Below, in pieces: positions 29,401 through 37,328 of a stretch of 64,000 bases of DNA (position 1 is the first letter of the stretch; each line of letters opens with the position of its first letter). The notes under the pieces are model-generated. The model did not search any database. It was not told the origin of the DNA and saw only the letters and a list, made by a program, of their open reading frames with translations. The translations under genes were made by a program, and so were the position numbers. Origin of the DNA: Planctomycetota bacterium (lineage in GTDB: Bacteria > Planctomycetota > UBA1135 > UBA2386); contig JADJPQ010000002.1 in NCBI GenBank assembly GCA_016713175.1, positions 186,001-250,000 on the forward strand, given 5' to 3'.

Positions 29401-30022
29401 CCGCCGCGAGTTCGGTGCGTTCCTCGCCAGGCTCGAAGGCGAGACCGCGAGCCTGGAGACCTGGGCGGCGCGCCTGACCGCGCTGAACCCGCGCCTGGGC
29501 AACGTGCTGCCCGACGCCGGCAAGCTGCAACGGCTGGTCGAGATGCGCTCACGGCTGACGGACACGCAGGAGCCGGTCGACAACCTGAGCTGGTTCGACG
29601 CCGCGGCGTTCGCGCATTCGCACGGCAAGACGCTGCCGACTGCGGCCGAATGGCAACTGGCGGCCTTCGGCCCGGGTGGCACCAATCGCTACCCGTGGGG
29701 CCAGGAGTGGAGCGACCAGGCGGATGCCCGCAACACCAGCAACCTGCGGCTGGTCGAGGTCGACCAGGGCGGTCTGTCCTGGCGCCGCGGTGCGGTGCAA
29801 CTGCGTCATCTGGCCGGCAACGTCGCCGAATGGCTGGCCACCGATCCCGCGACCGGCAAGAGCAACCTCGCCGGCGGCCACTTCAAGGACAGTGACAGCG
29901 ACGCGCGGCGGGCGGCGGAAGGCGCCTTGCGTCCGGCGCAGCTGGACCAGTTCCGGCCCGGCTTCGGCCTGCGCGTGGCGCTGCGGCCGGCGGCGGTATT
30001 CGGCTCGCTCTGGCCGAAGTGA
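26420..30022 (+). CDS. transmembrane Ser/Thr kinase with FGE-like domain (PpkA-like)
   Basis: 1200 aa from the ATG at 26420 (AGGA just upstream). A Pro-rich N-terminus precedes a complete Hanks kinase: GRGAMGAVY (~102), VALK with Lys124, HRDIKPDN (Asp ~220), DFG (~238) and the APE-like GTPLYMSPEQ. A membrane helix (LWAVAGTLVLAAGGYLAW) lies near residue 388. About 570 mostly helical residues follow outside the cell, then from ~970 a formylglycine-generating-enzyme-like domain (TEVSRREFGAF, LPTAAEWQLAAFG, WGQEW, HLAGNVAEW, FRPGFGLRVAL). No Cys pair is seen there, so it is not a true FGE. Kinases with this end are T6SS regulators of the PpkA type; gene context agrees. Confidence 0.88.
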   Translation: MADTNSGQPGRQRKGDRGQPPADQNQTNPTPRGPTPPAADLDKTVAAPGDATLRAHPTKGAPPPTAEATAHAAPGTRAAPPTAADPMIGVEIGGCRIEALLGRGAMGAVYKARQLRLDRVVALKLIRPELLTDPRTLKRFEIEARTIGRFNSPHVVMIHDVGHDRDVHYLVMEFVAGKNLREHTKNLPNSRLPTAEAIGYLRQACAGLEEARRLQVLHRDIKPDNLMLGERGTLKIADFGIAKPFHDDFNITMTAELMGTPLYMSPEQCRAVPDLDFRSDMFSLGATFYYLLTGEPPAKASSIWELIETKTKLQSLSIAKAIPEMAADHPLSRVIEKMTALDREDRYGSYDEILADLADVAEGKPARPGRRSTAEAAEPAPVRSRGALWAVAGTLVLAAGGYLAWRGLPGKGSQGGGGEVARIDRGPFERGLAALRTRFRGGEPVADLQTGLAALPKPDADAVAEIERLREEFGRAAAAGGTLAAIPRPVAALPFTDVQQFFAAIETALTATDDPSPDLLAWLQQARVRTRSEDSLRETAKSALLAAWTQWQQDAATANPAARSELTGRLTTVRNARATLLQLFPATLADLDRQLPVAALAAAEQQMNKPIVDAGPELAAVRAAFRTEGPTPALRLRLDRLRDLPSEQQQQHETLLNVFGAAEQFVNALNPLINLKPIDPKLPFTDLDDYFSRIDDARKQVPQGDDDLVAFAAAACTAARDVDTLAQRAMANLTAEWTALTGQASSASATQVLELQPRLTAVLAGQKTLATLFPQLTEPIAALVPAAASTELQQRLTAATAGVAASSAIDATAAEVRGITTLAGWLAAAKKVRQDLQRHQAAALPATASTALADLQSTADQWDRVTAAIDELAKAVGSGDLAVARTKAETPITPGPGQRELELAATATRACLAAFDDLRTSIDLAHCQRAFEDAKVNWRTLGVPGAPALARIGQWQECLRQLQELSAGMAPIDAGKTRDGEPVAAFFLGATEVSRREFGAFLARLEGETASLETWAARLTALNPRLGNVLPDAGKLQRLVEMRSRLTDTQEPVDNLSWFDAAAFAHSHGKTLPTAAEWQLAAFGPGGTNRYPWGQEWSDQADARNTSNLRLVEVDQGGLSWRRGAVQLRHLAGNVAEWLATDPATGKSNLAGGHFKDSDSDARRAAEGALRPAQLDQFRPGFGLRVALRPAAVFGSLWPK

Positions 30023-30037
30023 GGTGCGGCACGGATT

Positions 30038-30053
30038 GCTGCGTGGCCGCAGC
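30038..30053. terminator. hairpin between convergent kinase and lipoprotein genes
   Basis: GCTGCG and CGCAGC form a 6-bp stem around TGGC in the 48 bp between the kinase stop (30022) and the convergent lipoprotein end (30071). No T run; assigned by location. Confidence 0.35.
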
Positions 30054-30070
30054 GCAGCGCCCTCGCCGAC

Positions 30071-30466
30071 TCAGCGCCGCGGCAGGATGAAGAGCTGAAC
30101 CTCGGGGTCGGTCAGGCGCAGCCGCCGCGGCTCGGCAACGAACTCGTTCGGCTCGCTGCGCGACTTCGGGATCCGCTCCGGCTTGCCGGTGTCGGGGTCA
30201 ACGGGGACCGCAGCGACGGTGATCTCGATCTCGCCGCGATCGAACGCCAGGTCGAGCGCCAGCGTCGAATCGCTCTTGTCGAGGTTGACGAACTGCTGCC
30301 GTTCCGCAGCACCGATCCAGTCGTCGCCGATGACGATCATCGCCGGCAGCGGCTTCTCCTCGACGTCCATGGCGTCGAACTGGAACCGTCGCGTCGGCAC
30401 TCCACCACAGGCGGTCAAGGCCGCGGCACTGAGGGACAAGAACACGAACCTGGTGTTCGGTGACAT
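30071..30466 (-). CDS. small lipoprotein of unknown function
   Basis: 131 aa, MSPNTRFVFLSLSAAALTACGG gives a lipoprotein signal with lipobox LTAC. The mature part is acidic and beta-rich (DVEEKPLPAMIVIGDDWIG, STLALDLAFDRGEIEITVAAVPVDPDTGKPE). It is encoded just downstream of the PEGA lipoprotein gene in the same direction and convergent to the kinase gene. No family recognised. It could be an envelope accessory of the T6SS or kinase, based on position alone. Confidence 0.72.
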   Translation of the reverse strand: MSPNTRFVFLSLSAAALTACGGVPTRRFQFDAMDVEEKPLPAMIVIGDDWIGAAERQQFVNLDKSDSTLALDLAFDRGEIEITVAAVPVDPDTGKPERIPKSRSEPNEFVAEPRRLRLTDPEVQLFILPRR

Positions 30467-30481
30467 GGGGTTTCCTCGGGC

Positions 30482-30796
30482 TCAGCGGCGTTGCCGCAGG
30501 GTGATGGCCAGGTCCAGATCGTGTTGCTGCATGTCCTTGATCTGCGCGGCCGTGAACCACTCGAAGTGCGGCTCGTAGCCGGGCGCGGTCGCTTGCACGT
30601 AGACGCGCTGTTGCGGCCCGAAATCGAGCTCGTGTGGCCGCCTGCCACCCTGGCCCCGTCGCCCGCCATTGATGTAGACCGACGCCTCGGCCGGATTGAC
30701 GCTGACCACCATGGTCTCGGTGCTGCTCGCACAGCCGGCGAGCAGGCAACTCAGCAGACAGACGACGGGAGACGATCGGGGCAAGGGTCGGCGCAT
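30482..30796 (-). CDS. PEGA-domain lipoprotein
   Basis: 104 aa with signal VVCLLSCLLAGCASS (lipobox LAGC). Residues ~29-75 form a PEGA-type repeat: MVVSVNPAEASVYINGGRRGQG, then LDFGPQQRVYVQATAPGYEPH. PEGA domains occur in surface and envelope proteins and often sit beside kinases. The start is preceded by a run of nine C residues (minus strand) that lies between a possible AGGA ribosome site and the ATG, which may influence expression. Upstream of, and 15 bp from, the other small lipoprotein. Confidence 0.75.
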   Translation of the reverse strand: MRRPLPRSSPVVCLLSCLLAGCASSTETMVVSVNPAEASVYINGGRRGQGGRRPHELDFGPQQRVYVQATAPGYEPHFEWFTAAQIKDMQQHDLDLAITLRQRR

Positions 30797-30797
30797 G

Positions 30798-30806
30798 CGG
30801 GGGGGG
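30798..30806. repeat. nine-base G/C homopolymer in a leader
   Basis: On the plus strand nine G; on the minus strand CCCCCCCCC sits between AGGA and GCATG of the PEGA lipoprotein start. Length change by slippage would alter the spacing between the ribosome site and the start codon. Confidence 0.7.
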
Positions 30807-30889
30807 GTCCTGGGTCGTTCGGGGCGCGGAAGGTTACGACGGCGACGCGAACAGGTCCACAGCCCGATGGCCGGCCTGGCCGGCGCGCT

Positions 30890-30927
30890 CAGTCGAAGGC
30901 GTAGGTGAACTCGCTGCCCTGCGCGTC
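30890..30927. repeat. direct repeat copy of the clpV 3' end
   Basis: These 38 bp match the clpV terminus at 33608-33645 at 36 positions; the first 24 bp are identical. On the minus strand they read DAQGSEFTYAFD-stop, versus DVQGGEFTYAFD-stop in ClpV. Flanking CAGCCCGATG motifs downstream of both copies are also shared. The repeat brackets the beta-helix gene. Confidence 0.85.
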
Positions 30928-33403
30928 AGCCCCAGATGCGCCAGCGATCGACGTTGGTCAGCGCGGCGCCGCCGGCGATGCCGAACGCCTGCACGGCGAC
31001 ATCGAGACCGAGGATGCCGGGGAAGCCCGGGATCGGATAGCTGATCGCGGTGCCGGTCGGCGCCGAGCCGATCGACGCGAACGTGTTGCCCAACATCACG
31101 CTGCCGTACGGCAACAGCCAGAACGGCGGGCCATCGAGCAGGCCGAGCCCGAAGAGCGCGAGTCCTGGCGGCCCCTGCACGGTCAGTTGCAACGGCGCGA
31201 ATCCCGGGCGTGGCTCGCCGACCACGACGAGCGCGAACGCGGCGCGTTCGTGCGCGCCCATGTCGCCGCTGGTGGCTCCGGTCAGCGCCGGATCGAGCAC
31301 GCGCGGAAACTCGTCGAAATCGCGACCCACGGCCAGCGCGGTGCCGAGGTCGGCGACACCGACGCAAGGCGAACCGGCCTGCAACCGCAGATCGCCCGCC
31401 GCCGCGTTCACGAACACCGGATCGACCGCGAGGTTGCCGTTGCTGCCGGCGAACCCGCCGTTGCTGAACGACACCTGCGCGGCGAGGAGGCCGAAATTGC
31501 CCGCGGCATTGCCGTGCGCGATGCAGTTGACCACCTGGCCGGTGAACTGCGCGCTGGGTCGGCGGATGCCGAAGCCCGCGTTGTTGGCCGCGGTGGCGTG
31601 GCGCAGCGCGAACGCGCCGCCAGTGCATTGGATGCCGTCGGCACCGTTGTTCCAGGCAACCAGATTGTCGGCGGTGCCGACGGCGGCGAGCGCGAACGCA
31701 CTCTGCAGCGAGCGTTCGATGCGGACTCGCAGCAGGTGGCTGACCCCGGTGCCCGAGATCGCCAGCGTGGCGTTGCCGCCGCCGTAGCGCAGCAGCACGT
31801 TCTCGAAGCGCACGCGACCACCGTCGATCACGTTGAAGTTGCTCCAGTTGCCGGGCGCCGGGAGGGTCGCGCCACCATCGCGGTTGGTGTCGCCGCCGAT
31901 GCTGTCGTCGCGGAACGAAGTGAACACCACGGGTCGGCGCGCCGTGCCCATGAGTCGCAGTTCGCCGCCGTTGCGCACCGTCATCGTGTTGGTGGTCAGC
32001 CGCTTGACGATGGTGCCAGCCGGCAGTTCGAGCACGCCGCCGGCATCGACCGCCAGCGACCCGAGGCTCTCCAGCACCGGATCGACGCCGAGGATGCAGT
32101 TCTTGTCGAGGATCGTCGGCTGCGTGATCGTCTCGCCGCCGACACTGACGTGGTTGCCGCCGGCGTTGTTGCTGCACTGGATCCGACTGCTCGCGGCGAG
32201 CGTCGACCATGGGATGTCGCGGATCCCCTGGCCGAGGCAGTCGAAGACCCAGGTGTCGCGCAGGCTCGCGCGCGGCGTGGCCGTGGCGCCGAAGCTGATG
32301 CCGACCGTGCTCGATCCGGACACGGCACAGACCTGCAGGACGGCGCTGCTGCCCTCGATGCGCAGCGCGCGGCCGTCGCCGCCGGCGAAGCGGATCGACG
32401 CCCAGTCGAAGCGCGACGTGTCGCCAGCGGCGAGCGTGATGCCGCCCCAGTCGCCGGGCGTTCCCTGGGTGGCGTTGCCGTCGCGGTTGGTGTCGCCGCC
32501 GAACACGTCGTCGCGGAACGAGGTGAATACGACGCCAAACGGCGGGACCGAGCCCTGCGCGAGGATGCGACCGTTGCAGCGCACGTTGCCGCGCACGAAC
32601 TTGAGGGTCAGCCCGCCTTCGATCGACAAGGTGCGTCCCGCGGGGATCACCGGGGCTTGCACGTTGGGCACGTCGAGGACCAGCACGCCCATGCCGTTCA
32701 GGGCATTGCGCCGCAACAGCTGGACGTCGGCGCTGAACGGCAGGGTGTACTGGACGAGAAAATAGTCGGCGCCGCAGTTCACCGTCGTGTTGTCGAGGCA
32801 CTGCGCCAGCGTCGCCAACGACATGCCCGTGACCGGGATGCCGACACAATCGTGGAACGCGCAGGTGTCGAAGATGCTGCCGCCGGCGTTGGCGACGGCG
32901 GTGTTGCCGAAGTCGAGGAACCGGCAGTTGCGGTAGGTCGCCGGTCTGCCCCGCTGGTTGATCGCGGCGTGGCTCGGGTTGCCGCCGAATCGGAACTGCG
33001 CGTGACTCCAGGCCGAGCCGTCGCCGAGGACGTCGACATTGTGCCAGTCGCCTGGACTCGGCACCGTCGCGGCGCCGTTCTGGTTGGTGTCGCCGCCAGC
33101 GCTGTCGTCGTGGATCGAGGTCACGATGATCGGGGCATTGGCGGTGCCCGGCGCCAGGACGCGCCCGCTGACGCCCCAGCAACCGCCGACCTTGACGATG
33201 GCGCCGGGTTGGATCGTCAGCGTCTGGCCGCCCGGCACGGTGATGCCACACGCCCCGCTGGAGCCGACGATGTGATAGACGTTGCCCCCGAGCAACGGAC
33301 CGCCGGCGCCGTCGAAGACGTTGCCATTGAGCAGGATCGGAGTCTGGCCGAGGACGGCGGCCACGAGCGGGACGGGACCCAGGACGCGTAGGACGTTGTG
33401 CAT
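30926..33403 (-). CDS. secreted right-handed beta-helix protein
   Basis: 825 aa from the ATG at 33403 (MHNVLRVLGPVPLVAAVLGQ signal). Stacked short beta repeats with conserved turns fill the middle, as in parallel beta-helices. Three blocks carry a near-identical acidic motif: SIHDDSAGGDTNQNGAAT, SFRDDVFGGDTNRDGNAT and SFRDDSIGGDTNRDGGAT, each followed by PGD/NW; the Asp/Asn pattern suggests calcium binding. The C-terminal ~110 residues are a compact Gly/Pro-rich domain seen in planctomycete secreted proteins. The long frame upstream of the start is only antisense to clpV. Its stop codon falls on a copy of the clpV tail repeat, so it looks inserted between clpV and its old downstream neighbour. 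Confidence 0.78.
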   Translation of the reverse strand: MHNVLRVLGPVPLVAAVLGQTPILLNGNVFDGAGGPLLGGNVYHIVGSSGACGITVPGGQTLTIQPGAIVKVGGCWGVSGRVLAPGTANAPIIVTSIHDDSAGGDTNQNGAATVPSPGDWHNVDVLGDGSAWSHAQFRFGGNPSHAAINQRGRPATYRNCRFLDFGNTAVANAGGSIFDTCAFHDCVGIPVTGMSLATLAQCLDNTTVNCGADYFLVQYTLPFSADVQLLRRNALNGMGVLVLDVPNVQAPVIPAGRTLSIEGGLTLKFVRGNVRCNGRILAQGSVPPFGVVFTSFRDDVFGGDTNRDGNATQGTPGDWGGITLAAGDTSRFDWASIRFAGGDGRALRIEGSSAVLQVCAVSGSSTVGISFGATATPRASLRDTWVFDCLGQGIRDIPWSTLAASSRIQCSNNAGGNHVSVGGETITQPTILDKNCILGVDPVLESLGSLAVDAGGVLELPAGTIVKRLTTNTMTVRNGGELRLMGTARRPVVFTSFRDDSIGGDTNRDGGATLPAPGNWSNFNVIDGGRVRFENVLLRYGGGNATLAISGTGVSHLLRVRIERSLQSAFALAAVGTADNLVAWNNGADGIQCTGGAFALRHATAANNAGFGIRRPSAQFTGQVVNCIAHGNAAGNFGLLAAQVSFSNGGFAGSNGNLAVDPVFVNAAAGDLRLQAGSPCVGVADLGTALAVGRDFDEFPRVLDPALTGATSGDMGAHERAAFALVVVGEPRPGFAPLQLTVQGPPGLALFGLGLLDGPPFWLLPYGSVMLGNTFASIGSAPTGTAISYPIPGFPGILGLDVAVQAFGIAGGAALTNVDRWRIWG

Positions 33404-33606
33404 AGGTCGGAGCGAACGCCAACGTAGCGACCTGCGGCCCGCCGTGGGTGCGGTCCAGCGCAACAAGGCGCCGACGCGACCGACCCGCGTCATGGCGCGG
33501 CAGTGAGCCGGGGAGCGCGGAACGGCTGGGTGCATGGCCCCGGCAAGAACGGGGCTGGCCCCGCAGCCCGATGAGCCCTGGTTGCCGGCAGCCGTCGCCG
33601 CCGGCC

Positions 33607-36318
33607 TCAGTCGAAGGCGTAGGTGAACTCGCCGCCCTGCACGTCGACGTGGACCTTGACGATCGGCCGTTCCTGCATCATCCGGGTCAGGAACTCGCGG
33701 CTCATCACCGGCAGCACCGTGTTGGTCAGGATCGCGTCGATCATGCGCCCGCCGCTCTCGACCTCCTTGCAGCGGCCGATGATCGTCTTCAGCACCGCGT
33801 CGGAATACGTGAACGGCACCCGGTAGCGCTCGCGCACCCGCTTCTCGATCCGCCGCAACTGCAGCCGCGAGATCTCGCCGATCATCGCCTCGCTGAGCGG
33901 GTAGTACGGAATCACCACCAGCCGCCCCAGCAGCGCCGCCGGGAACACCTTCAGCAGCGGTTCGCGCAGCGCCTTGGCGATGCCTTCCGGGTCCGGCAGC
34001 AGTTCCGGATCCTTGCACATGTTCATGATCAGGTCGCTGCCGACGTTGGAGGTCAGCAGGATGACCGTGTTCTTGAAGTTGATCAGGCGGCCTTCGCCGT
34101 CCTCCATGACCCCCTTGTCGAAGACCTGGAAGAAGATCTCGTGCACGTCCGGGTGCGCTTTCTCGACTTCGTCCAGCAGCACGACGCTGTACGGCTTGCG
34201 GCGGACGGCCTCGGTCAGGATGCCGCCCTCGCCGTAACCAACATAGCCCGGCGGTGAGCCCTTGAGCGTGGAGACGGTGTGCGCCTCCTGGAACTCGCTC
34301 ATGTTGATGGTGATGACGTTCTGCTCGCCACCGTAGATCGCCTCGGCCAGCGTCAGCGCCGTCTCGGTCTTGCCGACACCCGACGGCCCGGCCAGCAGGA
34401 ACACGCCGATCGGCTTGGTCGGGTTGTCGAGGCCCGCGCGCGAGGTCTGGATCCGCTTGGCGATCATCTGCATGGCGTGGTTCTGGCCGATCACCCGCTG
34501 CGCCAGCGTGTCGGCGATGCCGAGGATGCTCTGCAGTTCGTTGCGCACCATGCGGCCGACGGGGATGCCGGTCCAATCGGAGACGATGGTCGCGACCGCC
34601 TGGGCGTCGACGCTCGGCAGGATCAACGGCGATTCGCCCTGCAGCTGCTGCAGTTGCTGCTGCAGGCCGGCGAGTTCGTCCAGCAGCCGCATGCGCTCGG
34701 CGCCGTCGGGTTTGCCGGTGGTGGCCGGCGCGGCCTTCTGCTCGAGCGACGAGCCGGTGCCCTCGACCGGCGCGTTGTCGCCACGCAGCCGCGCGCGCAG
34801 GGCGAGGACCCGATCGACCAGCGCCTTCTCCTCCTGCCAGCGTTGCTCGAGCGTGCGGCAGCGATCCTGTTCGGCAGCGAGCTTGCCGGCCGCGTTCTCA
34901 CGGCGATCGCCGATCGGCACACCGACGGCTTCTTCGCGGCCGATGATCTGCAGTTCGGTCTCCAGGGCCTGGATCCGCCGCCGCGAATCGTCGACTTCGG
35001 CCGGCACCGCGTGTTGCGAGATGGCGACCCGCGCACAGGCGGTGTCGAGCAGGCTGACCGACTTGTCAGGCAACTGCCGGGCCGGGATGTAGCGGTGCGA
35101 CAGCTTGACCGCCGCCTCGATCGCCTCGTCGAGCACCTGCACGCGATGGTGCTGTTCCATCACGCCGGCGGAGCCGCGCATCATCAGGATCGCCTTCTCC
35201 TCGCTCGGCTCGTCGATCTGCACCACCTGGAACCGCCGCGTCAGCGCCGGGTCCTTCTCGATGTGCTTCTTGTACTCCGCCCACGTGGTCGCCGCGATCG
35301 TCCGCAGCGTGCCACGCGCCAGCGCCGGCTTCAGCAGATTGGCCGCATCGCCGGTGCCGGCCGCGCCCCCGGCGCCGACCAACGTATGGGCCTCGTCGAT
35401 GAACAGGATGATCGGCTTGGCACTGCCCTGCACCTCCTCGATCACCTGCTTCAGCCGTTCCTCGAACTCGCCCTTCATGCTGGCGCCGGCCTGCAGCAGG
35501 CCGACGTCGAGCGAACGCAGACTGACGTCGCGCAGCGTTGGCGGCACGTCGCCGGCGATCAGCCGCAGCGCGAAGCCCTCGACCACCGCGGTCTTGCCGA
35601 CGCCGGCCTCGCCGGTCAGGATCGGGTTGTTCTGCCGCCGCCGCATCAGGATGTCGACGACCTGCCGGATCTCGTCGTCGCGGCCGACGATCGGGTCGAT
35701 CTTGCCGGCGCGCGCGCGTTCGGTCAGGTCGACGGTGAAGCGCTTCAGCGCCTCCTGCTTGCCCATCGCCGCCGGCGCCATCGCGCCCGACGCCTCGCCT
35801 GGTTCGGCCGAACCGGTGCCGTCGCTGCTGCGCATCGCCGCCTCGGGCGAGCCGGCGACGAACTCGTCGAACCGTTCAGCCAACTGATCGGGCTGGATCT
35901 TGCCGAACTCCTTGCTGATCGACAGCAGCGCGTTGCGCAGGTCACGCGTCTTCACCAGGCCGAGCACCAGGTGCCCGGTGCGGATCGACGTGCCGCCGAA
36001 CATCAGCGAACCGTAGACCCAGCCGCGTTCGACCGCCTCTTCGACGTGCGCCGACAGATCGGTGATCGAGGTCGAGCCGCGCGGCAGTCGATCCAGTGCA
36101 TCGGTCAGGTCCTTGGCCAGCCGCCCAGGGTCGATGTTGGCGTTCTTGACGATCCGGTGCAGGTCCGAGTCGGTCAGCTGCAGGATCTGGTGCAGCCAGT
36201 GCACGATCTCGACGTACGGATTGCCGCGCATCTTGCAGAACACCGTCGCGGCCTCGATGGCGCGATAGGCCGCGGGATTCAACTTGCCGAACAGGGCTGC
36301 ACGACTGATGTCGCTCAT
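33607..36318 (-). CDS. tssH: T6SS disassembly ATPase TssH (ClpV)
   Basis: 903 aa. Clp N-domain (1-150), AAA1 with Walker A GEAGVGKT (~236) and Walker B ILFIDEAH (~304), a middle domain with long coiled helices (~430-560), AAA2 with GPSGVGKT (~644) and VVLLDEVEK (~713), and the Clp C-terminal domain. It is the ClpB-like enzyme that pulls apart contracted TssB/TssC sheaths after firing. The N-domain opening MSDISRAALFGKLNPAAYRAIE is the ClpV type that grips TssC. The gene starts 6 bp after the tssG end in transcription order and closes the tssE-F-G-H segment. Confidence 0.95.
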   Translation of the reverse strand: MSDISRAALFGKLNPAAYRAIEAATVFCKMRGNPYVEIVHWLHQILQLTDSDLHRIVKNANIDPGRLAKDLTDALDRLPRGSTSITDLSAHVEEAVERGWVYGSLMFGGTSIRTGHLVLGLVKTRDLRNALLSISKEFGKIQPDQLAERFDEFVAGSPEAAMRSSDGTGSAEPGEASGAMAPAAMGKQEALKRFTVDLTERARAGKIDPIVGRDDEIRQVVDILMRRRQNNPILTGEAGVGKTAVVEGFALRLIAGDVPPTLRDVSLRSLDVGLLQAGASMKGEFEERLKQVIEEVQGSAKPIILFIDEAHTLVGAGGAAGTGDAANLLKPALARGTLRTIAATTWAEYKKHIEKDPALTRRFQVVQIDEPSEEKAILMMRGSAGVMEQHHRVQVLDEAIEAAVKLSHRYIPARQLPDKSVSLLDTACARVAISQHAVPAEVDDSRRRIQALETELQIIGREEAVGVPIGDRRENAAGKLAAEQDRCRTLEQRWQEEKALVDRVLALRARLRGDNAPVEGTGSSLEQKAAPATTGKPDGAERMRLLDELAGLQQQLQQLQGESPLILPSVDAQAVATIVSDWTGIPVGRMVRNELQSILGIADTLAQRVIGQNHAMQMIAKRIQTSRAGLDNPTKPIGVFLLAGPSGVGKTETALTLAEAIYGGEQNVITINMSEFQEAHTVSTLKGSPPGYVGYGEGGILTEAVRRKPYSVVLLDEVEKAHPDVHEIFFQVFDKGVMEDGEGRLINFKNTVILLTSNVGSDLIMNMCKDPELLPDPEGIAKALREPLLKVFPAALLGRLVVIPYYPLSEAMIGEISRLQLRRIEKRVRERYRVPFTYSDAVLKTIIGRCKEVESGGRMIDAILTNTVLPVMSREFLTRMMQERPIVKVHVDVQGGEFTYAFD
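33608..33645. repeat. clpV 3' end, second copy of the direct repeat
   Basis: The genuine terminus of clpV (codes for DVQGGEFTYAFD plus stop). It is duplicated with two mismatches at 30890-30927, on the far side of the beta-helix gene. Confidence 0.85.
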
Positions 36319-36323
36319 GGATT

Positions 36324-37328
36324 TCAGGACGGCGTCAGATGGCGGAAGGGAAGATCGGGTCGGATGGTCAGTTCGGCGGCGCCGCGGCGGACGGGCGGAT
36401 CGTGCAACCAGCTGGTCCAGCCGAGCCGGCGCTGGTCACCGAGGCCGCACGTGGGCACTTCGTCGGCCTGCAGCAGGAGCCGCACTTCGAACGCGAGTTC
36501 GGGCGCGAGGCATGAGCCCAGCAGGTCGAGCAGGCGTTGCCAGCTCGCGCCGCCCGGCAGCAGCCGTTCGTAATGCGCCAACGACAGCGGGCCGATGACG
36601 ATCCGGACCGTCTGCGTGCAGTCCCAGAACTCGTCGCCGAGCATCGCGTCATCGCCGAGCCGATAGCCGTTCCAGCCGAAGTGCCTGGCGGCGGCGTCGG
36701 GAATCGGCAACCAGCGCCCGACGAACGGCTCGATCGCCACCGGAGCGCCGAAGAAGCTGCCGAGCAACGCCGCGAGACCTTCGGCATCGCCCGGCCCGCG
36801 CGCCAGATGCCCGGCCCAATGCCGCAACACCCGGCCAAGGCGCGGGTCGCGCGCGCCGCCACTGTCGACGCCGGCGCCGAACAGGCACGCGAGCCAGAAC
36901 CCGAAGCGATCCTGCTGCGGTCGATCGAGGCTGACCGACGGCTGGGCATCGGCCCAGGCGCGCCAGAACAACGACAGCAGCCGATGGTGGAAGACGTCGA
37001 GGAACGCCGCCAGCGTGCTGTCGCCGGCGCGCATCCGGTCGAGCACGTACTCGGTCAGGTGCAGTGGCAGCGGCCCGTTCGGGCCGGTCAGCCCGAACAG
37101 GTGCACGCGCAGCAGTTCGACGCCGCTGCGGCCGGCGCGGCCGAAGCCGGCAACCGCTCCCGGAGGAAACGCCATGCCGGGCTGCTGGCCCAGGCGCACC
37201 GGGTCGTTGGCGGGTCGGACGGATCGGCCTAGCCGTTCGCGATCGCCGAACGCACACTCGAGCAACCGCATGGCCCGGTAGAAGTCGAAGGCGAACGGCT
37301 CGGTGCGCAGGGCGTCGAGAGCCGTCAT
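36324..37328 (-). CDS. tssG: T6SS baseplate protein TssG
   Basis: 334 aa from the ATG at 37328, overlapping the tssF stop (ATGA). TssG/ImpH hallmarks are FDFYRAMRLLE near the start, RPANDPVRLGQQPGMAFPPG, HLFGLTGPNGPLPLHLTEYV and GLAALLGSFFGAPVAIEPFVG, ending with LGWTSWL. TssG forms the wedge of the baseplate with two TssF and TssE. The larger open frame upstream is a shadow of tssF. Confidence 0.93.
   Translation of the reverse strand: MTALDALRTEPFAFDFYRAMRLLECAFGDRERLGRSVRPANDPVRLGQQPGMAFPPGAVAGFGRAGRSGVELLRVHLFGLTGPNGPLPLHLTEYVLDRMRAGDSTLAAFLDVFHHRLLSLFWRAWADAQPSVSLDRPQQDRFGFWLACLFGAGVDSGGARDPRLGRVLRHWAGHLARGPGDAEGLAALLGSFFGAPVAIEPFVGRWLPIPDAAARHFGWNGYRLGDDAMLGDEFWDCTQTVRIVIGPLSLAHYERLLPGGASWQRLLDLLGSCLAPELAFEVRLLLQADEVPTCGLGDQRRLGWTSWLHDPPVRRGAAELTIRPDLPFRHLTPS

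Noticed and set aside
29340..30022. True formylglycine-generating enzyme activity in the kinase C-terminus
   Set aside because: The fold signatures are there, but no Cys pair is visible in the region, so catalysis is not supported.
30905..33391. 828-codon plus-strand open frame opposite the beta-helix gene
   Set aside because: Shadow frame: Arg/Ala/Glu-rich, no family features, whereas the minus strand has repeats and a signal peptide.
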